DNA of 33,873 nucleotides from an uncultured Clostridia bacterium (lineage in GTDB: Bacteria > Bacillota > Clostridia > Christensenellales > Aristaeellaceae), in NCBI GenBank assembly GCA_945928315.1, contig CAMENN010000019.1:1-33873 (forward strand). The letters run 5' to 3'. The notes under the pieces were generated by a model. The model ran no database searches, was not told the DNA's origin, and saw only the letters and a program-made list of their open reading frames with translations. Shown here piece by piece: positions 20,806 to 27,944 of this stretch. The position numbers were made by a program, and so were the translations under genes. Each line of letters opens with the position of its first letter. The first letter of the stretch is position 1.

Positions 20806-22725
20806 ATGATTGTTCTTTCCGCGCAGAACGTCGCGAAGTCCTTTGGCGTCAACGAGGTACTCAGGGATGTCTCCTTCACCCTGCAGCAGGGCGACAGGAT
20901 GGGCCTTGTGGGCGTCAATGGCTGTGGCAAATCCACGCTGATGCGCATCATCGCCGGGCTGGAAACGCCGGATCGCGGCGAAATTTCGATGGTTCGCGGC
21001 ACGCGCGTGGGCTATCTGGCCCAGCAGGACATGGTAACCCACGGTGCGAGCGTATGGGCCGAGCTGGAAAAGGTCTACGAGCCGGTCTTTGACATGGAGA
21101 AGAAAATCCGCGCGCTGGAGGCCGAGATGGAGCATGCGCACGAGGACGCCGCGCGCTTTGCCCGGCTCTCCTCCGATTACGACCGGCTCACCCGCGCCTT
21201 CGAGGAGGCGGACGGCTATGCCTGGAAGAGCCTGGTTTCCGGTGTGCTCAACGGCCTGGGCTTCAAGCCCTCGCAGTATGACCAGAGCGTCGATTCCCTG
21301 AGCGGCGGTGAAAAGACGCGCCTTTGCCTGGCGCGGCTCCTGCTGCAAAAGCCCGACCTGCTGCTGCTGGACGAGCCGACGAACCACCTCGACATGGAGA
21401 CGCTGCAGTGGCTGGAAAACTACCTGGCCGCCTACAAGGGCAGCGTGCTGGTCATCTCCCATGACCGCTACTTCCTCGATCACGTCTGCACCTGCATGGT
21501 GGAAATCCTGATGGGCGCCTCCGAGCAGTACAGCGGCAACTACACCCGCTATATCGCCCAGCGCGAGGAGCGGTTTGAAACGCGCATCCGCGCCTATGAA
21601 CTCCAGCAGAAGGAGATCGAGCGCCAGCAGGCAATCATTGCCCGCTACAGGATGTTCAACCGCGAGAAGTCCATCCGCGCAGCGGAGAGCCGCGAAAAGG
21701 CGCTCGAGCGCATGGAAAAGCTCGACAAGCCGGTGGATGAACGCTCGATCCGCTTTCAGTTCGAGGCGCGGCGAAGGACCGGCGAGGATGTGCTGATGGT
21801 GCGCGAGGTGAGCAAGTCCTTCGGCGACAAGCACCTGTTCTCCGGGCTCACGCTGCATGTGCGCGCGGGCGACCGCATCGCGCTCATCGGCCCGAATGGC
21901 GTGGGCAAATCGACGCTCATCAAGCTCATCGTCGGCGAGGAGCTGCCCGATACCGGCGACATCCGCTACGGCGCGAACGTCGATATTGGCTACTACGATC
22001 AGCATCAGAGCACGCTGCATCCGGAAAAGACGGTGCTCGATGAGGTCTGGGACCGCTTCCCCCGGATGGAGCAGTCGGATGTGCGCGGCGCGCTGGGCAT
22101 GTTCCTGTTCACCGGAGACGATGTGTTCCAGCCGATCAAAACGCTCTCCGGCGGCGAAAAGGGCCGCGTCGCGCTGACCGCGCTCATGCTGCGCAAGGAC
22201 AATCTGCTGCTGCTGGACGAGCCGACGAACCACCTCGACATGGACTCGCGCGAGGTGCTCGAGGATGCGCTCTCCGATTTCAGCGGCACGATCATCACCG
22301 TCTCCCACGACCGCTACTTCATCAACCGGGTGGCCAACCGCATCATCGAGATGCGTCCGGACGGCGTCACCGAGTACATGGGCAATTACGACGACTACGT
22401 CGAGCGCAAGAACCGCCCCGTGGAGCAGGAGGCCGTCGCCGGAAAGACGCGCACGGAGCTCGACAAGGAGAAGCGCCGCGACAAGCTGAACAAGCAGGCG
22501 CAGCGCCAGCTCAAGGTGCGCGCGCAGGAGGCCGAGCGGGCCGTCGGGCTCAAGGAAGAGGAGATCGCGCAGCTGGAGGCACAGCTGGCCGATCCGGACC
22601 TCTACGCCGACGCGCAGCGGGCCGCGGACATCAGCCGCGCGTACCAGAAGGCACAGGCCGAGCTGCCCCTGCTCTATGAGCAGTGGGAGCAGGCCGAGGC
22701 CGCGCTGGGCGGCGAGGACGAATGA
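20806..22725 (+). CDS. ABC-F family ATPase (translation factor or ribosome protection type)
   Basis: Soluble twin-ATPase protein acting at the ribosomal E site; it has no membrane domain. The 639 residues contain ATPase 1 with Walker A GVNGCGKS (36-43), signature LSGGEKTR and Walker B LLLLDEPTNHLD; a charged linker (about 245-320); ATPase 2 with GPNGVGKS, LSGGEKGR and a second LLLLDEPTNHLD; and a charged C-terminal coiled coil of about 90 residues. The long C-terminal coil resembles Uup/YdiF-type housekeeping members rather than short resistance factors, though substrate cannot be read. ATG at 20806 follows AGGAG (20791-20795) by 10 nt; in-frame codons upstream overlap the promoter and are excluded. 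First of three co-oriented genes. Confidence 0.93.
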   Translation: MIVLSAQNVAKSFGVNEVLRDVSFTLQQGDRMGLVGVNGCGKSTLMRIIAGLETPDRGEISMVRGTRVGYLAQQDMVTHGASVWAELEKVYEPVFDMEKKIRALEAEMEHAHEDAARFARLSSDYDRLTRAFEEADGYAWKSLVSGVLNGLGFKPSQYDQSVDSLSGGEKTRLCLARLLLQKPDLLLLDEPTNHLDMETLQWLENYLAAYKGSVLVISHDRYFLDHVCTCMVEILMGASEQYSGNYTRYIAQREERFETRIRAYELQQKEIERQQAIIARYRMFNREKSIRAAESREKALERMEKLDKPVDERSIRFQFEARRRTGEDVLMVREVSKSFGDKHLFSGLTLHVRAGDRIALIGPNGVGKSTLIKLIVGEELPDTGDIRYGANVDIGYYDQHQSTLHPEKTVLDEVWDRFPRMEQSDVRGALGMFLFTGDDVFQPIKTLSGGEKGRVALTALMLRKDNLLLLDEPTNHLDMDSREVLEDALSDFSGTIITVSHDRYFINRVANRIIEMRPDGVTEYMGNYDDYVERKNRPVEQEAVAGKTRTELDKEKRRDKLNKQAQRQLKVRAQEAERAVGLKEEEIAQLEAQLADPDLYADAQRAADISRAYQKAQAELPLLYEQWEQAEAALGGEDE

Positions 22726-22745
22726 CATACAAAGGAGCGAAAAGC

Positions 22746-23390
22746 ATGCTGTTCATCGGTATCTGCGGCGCAAGCGGCAGCGGCAAATCGACGCTGGCTC
22801 AGGAGCTGGCGACGATGGTCAACCGCAGCATCCTGATCATCAATCAGGACGCCTACTACCTCGATCATCCCGATCTTTCCTTCGAGGAGCGCTGCCGGCT
22901 CAACTATGACGAGCCCTCGGTCTTCGACCACGATCTGCTGCTGGAGGACGTGAAAAAGCTGCTGGCGGGCGAGCGCGTCCCCAAGAAGCGGTACGACTAC
23001 ACGCGCCACTGCCGCGCGGACGTGCCGGGCGTGTTCATGGAGCCGCACGACGTGATCATCGTCGAGGGCATCCACGCGTTCTATGACCCGCGGCTGCGCG
23101 ATATGATGGACATGAAGCTCTACATGCACGTGGAATCCGACATCTGTCTGCTGCGGCGCATCGAGCGCGACATCAAGGAGCGCGGGCGGCAGATCGACAA
23201 CATCTCCATGCAGTACACCACAACCGTCAAGCCCATGTTCGACCAGTACATCCGCAATTACGAGCAGTATGCAGACGTGATCGTCGCGGGCGGCGGCAAG
23301 GACGCCAAGATCACCGAAATTCTCGCCGGCTACATCAACAACGACCTGCATCTCTATCGCGGTCAGGCGCAAAGGAGGATAACATGCTGA
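22746..23390 (+). CDS. udk: Uridine kinase
   Basis: Phosphorylates uridine and cytidine to their monophosphates in pyrimidine salvage. The 214 residues begin with the P-loop GASGSGKS (8-15), then NQDAYYLDHPDLSFEER, the NYDEPSVFDHDLL segment and VIIVEGIHAF, a set typical of uridine kinase and the P-loop kinases related to phosphoribulokinase. RRIERDIKERGRQ forms the lid region. ATG at 22746 follows AAAGGAG (22731-22737) by 8 nt, 20 nt after the ABC-F stop. Its last 7 nt overlap the next gene. No nucleoside transporter of known type is obvious, except that the following gene encodes a transporter. Confidence 0.93.
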   Translation: MLFIGICGASGSGKSTLAQELATMVNRSILIINQDAYYLDHPDLSFEERCRLNYDEPSVFDHDLLLEDVKKLLAGERVPKKRYDYTRHCRADVPGVFMEPHDVIIVEGIHAFYDPRLRDMMDMKLYMHVESDICLLRRIERDIKERGRQIDNISMQYTTTVKPMFDQYIRNYEQYADVIVAGGGKDAKITEILAGYINNDLHLYRGQAQRRITC

Positions 23391-24637
23391 AGGGTTTCTC
23401 ACGCGAAGAAAAGGGCTGGATCTTCTATGACTGGGCGAATTCCGCCTTCTCGGCCATCGTTGCGGCCATCATTCTCCCCCTGTTTTTCAAGGAAATTGCC
23501 CGCTCCGGCGGCCTTTCCGACGTCAACGCGACGGCCTACTGGGGCTACGCCACCTCCTGCGGCACGCTCATCTGCGCGGTGCTCGCGCCGTTTCTCGGGA
23601 CGCTGGGCGACTTCCGGGGCCTGAAAAAGAAGCTCTTCACCGCGTTCATGCTGCTGGGCGTGGTCAGCACGTTCCTGCTGGCGACGACGAACAGCTGGAA
23701 GTGGCTCCTCGTGTTCTACATTCTGGGTACTCTGGGCTTCAACGGTTCGTGCGTCTATTATGACGGCTTCCTGCCGGACGTGACCACCGAGGAGCGCATG
23801 GACCGCGTCTCCACGCTGGGCTACGGCCTGGGCTACATCGGCGGCTCCACGATTCCGCTGGTCATCGCCCTGCTGCTCATCCAGTTCGGCGACCGCATCG
23901 GCATCCCGACCGTCACGGCGACGAAGTTCTCCTTCGTCCTTACGGCGGTGTGGTGGCTCGTGTTCACCATCCCGATGCTGCGCCACGTCCATCAGAAGCA
24001 CGGCGTGGAGCCGGAAAAGCACATCGTCTCCCAGACGCTGCACAGCATTGCGCACACGGGCAGGAAGATCCTCGCCAACAAGAGCGTGCTCTTCTTCATC
24101 ATCGCCTACTTCTTCTACATCGACGGCGTGGGCACGATCATCCACATGGCGACGGTCTTCGGCGATTCCTGCGGCCTGGGCAGCATGGACATGATGGTCA
24201 TTCTGCTCGTCGTGCAGATCGTGGCCTTCCCCTTCGCCATCCTCTATGGCAAGCTGGCCGGGCGCTTCGGTGCGCACAGGATGATCGTGGTGGGCATCAT
24301 CACCTACATCATCGTCTGCCTGGTGGGATACAATCTGCAGAAGATGTCCGACTTCCTGATGCTCGCCGTGCTGGTGGGCACCGCGCAGGGTGGCATCCAG
24401 GCGCTCTCCCGCTCCTTCTACGGCAAGATCATTCCCGCGGAGAATTCCAGCGAGTTCTTCGGCTTCTTCGATGTGTTCGGCAAGTTCTCCGCTGTCATCG
24501 GTCCGACGCTCTTCGGTCTGGTTGCGCAGATCACCGGTGTCACCCACTACGGCGTGCTGGCTGTCATGGGCATGTTCATCCTTGGCGGCGCGATCATGAT
24601 CTTCCTGGTTCCGCAGAAGGTTGAAAAGGTTCACTGA
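23384..24637 (+). CDS. UMF1/Atg22-type major facilitator transporter
   Basis: A 417-residue polytopic protein with about 12 hydrophobic helices. The start GWIFYDWANSAFSAIV is the hallmark of the UMF1 (Atg22-like) family, and LGTLGDFRGLKKK gives the MFS-type loop between helices 2 and 3. Atg22 in yeast vacuoles exports amino acids; bacterial members have no settled substrate. ATG at 23384 overlaps the udk stop in a 7-nt window (ATGCTGA) and has AAAGGAGG (23371-23378) 5 nt upstream, so the genes should be translationally coupled. Coupling to uridine kinase raises the possibility of nucleoside or nucleobase transport, but that is inference from position only. A strong terminator follows. Confidence 0.9.
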   Translation: MLKGFSREEKGWIFYDWANSAFSAIVAAIILPLFFKEIARSGGLSDVNATAYWGYATSCGTLICAVLAPFLGTLGDFRGLKKKLFTAFMLLGVVSTFLLATTNSWKWLLVFYILGTLGFNGSCVYYDGFLPDVTTEERMDRVSTLGYGLGYIGGSTIPLVIALLLIQFGDRIGIPTVTATKFSFVLTAVWWLVFTIPMLRHVHQKHGVEPEKHIVSQTLHSIAHTGRKILANKSVLFFIIAYFFYIDGVGTIIHMATVFGDSCGLGSMDMMVILLVVQIVAFPFAILYGKLAGRFGAHRMIVVGIITYIIVCLVGYNLQKMSDFLMLAVLVGTAQGGIQALSRSFYGKIIPAENSSEFFGFFDVFGKFSAVIGPTLFGLVAQITGVTHYGVLAVMGMFILGGAIMIFLVPQKVEKVH

Positions 24638-24647
24638 AGCATCCTCT

Positions 24648-24680
24648 GCCCTGCCTTTTTCCGGCAGGGCTTCTTTTTTT
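24648..24680 (+). terminator. Intrinsic terminator of the ABC-F operon
   Basis: GCCCTGCC (24648-24655) pairs with GGCAGGGC (24663-24670), then TTCTTTTTTT (24671-24680). Confidence 0.9.
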
Positions 24681-24692
24681 CGATACAAATAG

Positions 24693-24733
24693 AACAGCGG
24701 GTCAGCCGGAGCACATCCGGTTGACCCGCTGTT
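24693..24733 (-). terminator. Terminator of galE
   Basis: A 17-bp stem, 24693-24709 with 24717-24733, including one G-T pair, has a seven-base loop. On the minus strand a broken T-rich stretch (TTCTATTTG) follows. It faces the plus-strand terminator next to it. Confidence 0.75.
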
Positions 24734-24744
24734 TGTGATGACGC

Positions 24745-25758
24745 TCAGTCGGCGTATCCGTTGGGATTCTGCGTCTGCCAGCGCCACGCGTCGCGGCACA
24801 TGTCCTCGAGGTTCTTCTCGGCCGTCCAGCCCAGCAGCTCCCTGGCCTTTCTGGGGTCCGCCCAGCACTCGGCGATGTCTCCCGGGCGGCGCTCCTCGAT
24901 CCTGTAGGGCACCTTTACGCCGTTGACCTTCTCAAAAGCCTTGACGATGTCCAGCACGCTGTAGCCGTGACCCGTGCCCAGGTTGATGATCTCGGTGCCG
25001 GTATGCTTCATCGCATAATCCGCCGCAGCGACATGGCCCTTCGCCAGATCGACGACATGGATGTAATCACGAACACCCGTGCCGTCCGGCGTCGGATAAT
25101 CATCGCCAAAGACATGCAGATACGCGAGCTTGCCCGCCGCAACCTGCGTCACATACGGCAGCAGGTTGTTCGGGATGCCGTTGGGCATCTCGCCGATGCG
25201 GCCGCTCTCATGCGCGCCGATCGGGTTGAAGTAGCGCAGCAGCACGACGGACCAGTCCGGGTTTGCGTGCGCGACGTCGGTCAGGATGCGCTCGTTCATG
25301 TACTTCGTCCAGCCGTACGGGTTGGTGCAGCTGGTGGGCATCGTCTCATCGAGCGGCATGTGATCCGGAATGCCGTAGACCGTCGCCGAGGAGCTGAAGA
25401 TGAAGCGCTTCACGCCGTGACGCTTCATCGCCTCGCAGACGGTCAGCGTGCAGTCGAGATTGTTGCGATAGTACTCGAGCGGCTTGGCCACGGACTCGCC
25501 CACCGCCTTGTAGGCGGCGAAGTGAATGACCGCGTCAATCGCATTCTCGGTGAAGATGCGGTCCAGCGCGGCGCCGTCGCAGGCGTCGGCCTCGTAGAAC
25601 CTGATCTTCTTGCCGGTCAGCTTCTCCACGCGCTCAATCGCCTTCCTGCTGCTGTTGTAGAGATTGTCGATGACGACGACCTCATGGCCCGCGTTCAGCA
25701 GCTCCACTGCCGTATGCGAACCGATAAAGCCGGCGCCGCCAGTCAGAAGAATGTTCAT
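24745..25758 (-). CDS. galE: UDP-glucose 4-epimerase
   Basis: NAD-dependent enzyme interconverting UDP-glucose and UDP-galactose, serving galactose use and envelope glycan precursors. The 337 residues begin with the Rossmann motif TGGAGFIGS (6-14); catalytic YGWTK (Tyr148, Lys152) follows the SSSATVYG strand (122-129), and NLGTGHGYSVLDI lies in the C-terminal sugar-binding part. Length is standard (about 330-340). ATG at 25756-25758 is chosen because a GAGAGGAGAGA ribosome binding site lies just upstream and the Rossmann motif then begins at residue 6; 11 in-frame codons further up are excluded. It has its own promoter and terminator. Confidence 0.94.
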   Translation of the reverse strand: MNILLTGGAGFIGSHTAVELLNAGHEVVVIDNLYNSSRKAIERVEKLTGKKIRFYEADACDGAALDRIFTENAIDAVIHFAAYKAVGESVAKPLEYYRNNLDCTLTVCEAMKRHGVKRFIFSSSATVYGIPDHMPLDETMPTSCTNPYGWTKYMNERILTDVAHANPDWSVVLLRYFNPIGAHESGRIGEMPNGIPNNLLPYVTQVAAGKLAYLHVFGDDYPTPDGTGVRDYIHVVDLAKGHVAAADYAMKHTGTEIINLGTGHGYSVLDIVKAFEKVNGVKVPYRIEERRPGDIAECWADPRKARELLGWTAEKNLEDMCRDAWRWQTQNPNGYAD

Positions 25759-25811
25759 GAGAATCTCTCCTCTCTCGTAGACGCCTGTCACTCAGGCCCG
25801 TTTGTCATTCC

Positions 25812-25840
25812 ATTATACCACCCGATCGCCCGTTGGGCAA
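25812..25840 (-). promoter_or_regulatory. Promoter of galE
   Basis: On the minus strand, -35 TTGCCC (25835-25840), 17-nt spacer, -10 TATAAT (25812-25817). The -35 starts 6 nt beyond the stop of the upstream cyclase gene, which therefore has no terminator before it. Confidence 0.8.
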
Positions 25841-25845
25841 TGGGT

Positions 25846-26469
25846 TCAGTCCTCCTTGAGCAGCACAGCGCGGCACGGCGCGCCGTTTTCCCGGGAAAGG
25901 CGCAGCGGCAGCGCGCTGAGGAAGTAACGCTCCTCGGTGGCCTCGCGCAGATCGACGCCCTCCAGAATCACCACACCGGCGTGGAGCAGCTCGCGGTGCA
26001 CCTCGCCGTCGCACAGCTCCATGTTCTCCACTGTCGGCGAGTCGATGCCCACCAGCAGCACCTTCTGCTGCGCGAGGTACTGCGCCGCGCGCATGCTCAG
26101 CACGGACGGGTTGAACCGGCCGCTGCGCAGCGCCTTGCCCTCGGGATCGGTGCGCAGCAGGATGCGCTCGCCGGGCTGGATGTTCGCCTCCTGGAGCATC
26201 TTCTCGTTGATGATGGCGGCCGGCATGGTCAGCACGCGGCACGGGCCGATGAAATTGACGAGCGGCATGCTCTCCACCGTCTCCCCGCCGGGAATCATGT
26301 GCAGCGGCGCGTCCACATGCGTTCCGCAGTGGCTGCCGATGGTCAATTCGCTCACCTCGCACATGTCGCCCTGCTTGAAGCTGCTGACCAGACGGGAACT
26401 GAAGTGCGGGTCGCCCGGATAGACGAGCATATCGGGCTGGATTTTCTGGGAAATGTCGATGATCTTCAT
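25846..26469 (-). CDS. Cyclase-family metal-dependent hydrolase (kynurenine formamidase-like)
   Basis: Small amidohydrolase of the cyclase/KynB superfamily. The 207 residues carry the metal-binding signature HCGTHVDAPLH (His47, His51, Asp53, His57) with the usual opening DISQKIQPDMLVYPGDP. Family members hydrolyse formylkynurenine or related amides, but many bacterial members have unknown substrates; no tryptophan catabolism genes are present here, so formamidase activity should not be assumed. ATG at 26467-26469 starts 4 nt after the stop of the upstream carboxypeptidase and has CGGAG as ribosome binding site inside that gene's end, so it is the last gene of the desulfurase-hflX operon. Confidence 0.88.
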   Translation of the reverse strand: MKIIDISQKIQPDMLVYPGDPHFSSRLVSSFKQGDMCEVSELTIGSHCGTHVDAPLHMIPGGETVESMPLVNFIGPCRVLTMPAAIINEKMLQEANIQPGERILLRTDPEGKALRSGRFNPSVLSMRAAQYLAQQKVLLVGIDSPTVENMELCDGEVHRELLHAGVVILEGVDLREATEERYFLSALPLRLSRENGAPCRAVLLKED

Positions 26470-26473
26470 ATGC

Positions 26474-27238
26474 TTACTCCGCGCCGTCATAAGCGGCCAC
26501 GGCCTCCTTCCATTCCTCGGTGAACTCCTCCAGACACAGGTCGTGATCGCGCATGTACTGCGCCACCTGCACGCCCACATAGCGCAGGTGCCAGGATTCG
26601 TATTTGATCCCGGTGATGTCCTCTTTGTCCTTGGGATAGCGGATGATGAAGCCGTAATCCCAGCAGTTTTCCGCGAGCCACCTGCCCTCCTTGGAAGGCG
26701 CAAAGGCGTCGTTGGTGAAGTTTTTGCCGATGCCGGCCTTGTTGATCACGTCGATGGCCAGCCCGGACTGATGCTCCGACGCGCCCGGATACTGGACGAT
26801 GCCGTCGTCCACGCCGTTCATCTTCTTGAGCCGGTTGTAGTACATCGTGTTCTGCGTCTGGTAGCTGCGGTAGCCGGAGTGGGCGTAGAGCGTGATGCCG
26901 TCGGCCTTTGCCGCGTCAAAGAGCACGCAGAGCGCGTCGGCGGCCGTTTGGCGCATCTGGATCTTGTCATAGCTGACCTTGCGGCAGGAAAGATCCGTCA
27001 CCAGATCGGACGGAATGTAGTCCTTGTCGAGCAGATTCCCGCGATTGACCAGCACGAGGTACTCGCTGTTCATCAGCAGCTCATACGGAATGGGATACGT
27101 CCATTCGCGCGCCTCTTCGATCATCTGCACCTCCTCGATCTCGCCCAGCGCGGACAGATCGAGTGTATCGCAGACCCCCGCCGCGACCGGCGCCATCAGA
27201 AGCAGCGCCGCCGTCAGCAGGCTAAGAAGCCTCTTCAT
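26474..27238 (-). CDS. VanY/DdlB-type D-alanyl-D-alanine carboxypeptidase, copy 2
   Basis: Zinc peptidase (M15B) predicted to trim the terminal D-alanine from peptidoglycan peptides outside the membrane. The 254 residues start with a signal peptide (MKRLLSLLTAALLLMAPVAAGV, cleavage near 21-23, possibly with Cys23 as lipid site, though no clear lipobox). Zinc ligands are in SEHQSGLAID (His156, Asp163) and SWHLRYVG (His217), with Glu214 as the catalytic base; SGYRSYQTQ is the substrate-binding loop. Overlaps the preceding paralogue by 17 nt. No vanR/S or vanA/H genes are nearby, so this is wall remodelling, not vancomycin resistance. Confidence 0.92.
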   Translation of the reverse strand: MKRLLSLLTAALLLMAPVAAGVCDTLDLSALGEIEEVQMIEEAREWTYPIPYELLMNSEYLVLVNRGNLLDKDYIPSDLVTDLSCRKVSYDKIQMRQTAADALCVLFDAAKADGITLYAHSGYRSYQTQNTMYYNRLKKMNGVDDGIVQYPGASEHQSGLAIDVINKAGIGKNFTNDAFAPSKEGRWLAENCWDYGFIIRYPKDKEDITGIKYESWHLRYVGVQVAQYMRDHDLCLEEFTEEWKEAVAAYDGAE

Positions 27239-27929
27239 CCTGCATCACATCCCCTTTCAGCTCCTCAATGCGGTCCCCGCGGACCATGAGGATGTATTCC
27301 TCGAAGGTCACGCCCAGCTCGGTGATTTCCGTCGCGGCCTCGACGCCCACATAGCGAATGTGCCATGGCTCGTAAATATAGCCCGTGATGTTCGTCTTGT
27401 CCTTCGGATAGCGGATGATGAAGCCGTACTCATGGCAGTGCTCCGCAACCCAGATGCCCTCCGGCGACTCGCCGAATGCCTCGGTCAGGCCCGTACCCAG
27501 CGTCGTTTCGCCCTCGATGTCCATCGCCAGCCCCGTCTGGTGCTCGGAATAGCCCGGCTTGGCGACGCTCCGGTTGGCCGCCTGCTCCCCGCGCTCCGCG
27601 GCCTTGCGGTCGAAGATCGCCTTCTGCGTCGAATAGCTGCGGTAGCCGCTCGTCGCGTACAGCGTCAGGCCAGCCTCGGCTGCGCCCTCAAAGAGCGCTT
27701 CCAGCGCGCTCGCCGCCTCGGGCCGCATGTAGATGTTCTCCGCAACGGACTCCCTGGTCGGCGTCACGTCGGGCTTGACGAGCGTGACGGGCACGGCCGG
27801 CGCCCGGTTCTGTTTGTTGACAAGGATCAAAATGTCCGTGGGGTCCTGATGGGGCATCACATAGCCCCAGGAATCAAACATCAGCGTCAGTCCCAGGGCC
27901 AGAGAAGCCAGCGCCCGAAATGAAAACAT
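27222..27929 (-). CDS. VanY-type D-alanyl-D-alanine carboxypeptidase, copy 1
   Basis: Second M15B zinc peptidase, a divergent tandem paralogue of its downstream neighbour. The 235 residues begin with a hydrophobic signal or anchor segment (RALASLALGLTLMF); SGYRSYSTQ, SEHQTGLAMD (His130, Asp137) and EPWHIRYVG (Glu187, His190) give a full active site. The shared phrase YGFIIRYPKDK in both copies shows common origin. ATG at 27927-27929 follows AAAGGAAAG by about 8 nt, and lies 15 nt after hflX. Both copies look active, so they may act on different substrates or stages; B. subtilis has no such tandem pair that I recall. Confidence 0.92.
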   Translation of the reverse strand: MFSFRALASLALGLTLMFDSWGYVMPHQDPTDILILVNKQNRAPAVPVTLVKPDVTPTRESVAENIYMRPEAASALEALFEGAAEAGLTLYATSGYRSYSTQKAIFDRKAAERGEQAANRSVAKPGYSEHQTGLAMDIEGETTLGTGLTEAFGESPEGIWVAEHCHEYGFIIRYPKDKTNITGYIYEPWHIRYVGVEAATEITELGVTFEEYILMVRGDRIEELKGDVMQDEEAS

Positions 27930-27944
27930 GCCGTCTTTCCTTTC

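Noticed and set aside
25846-26469. Kynurenine pathway assignment for the cyclase-family enzyme
   Set aside because: The metal motif is shared by a broad superfamily and no other tryptophan catabolism gene is nearby.
26474-27929. Vancomycin resistance locus
   Set aside because: VanY-type peptidases alone are ordinary wall enzymes; no vanH, vanA, vanX or two-component genes are present.
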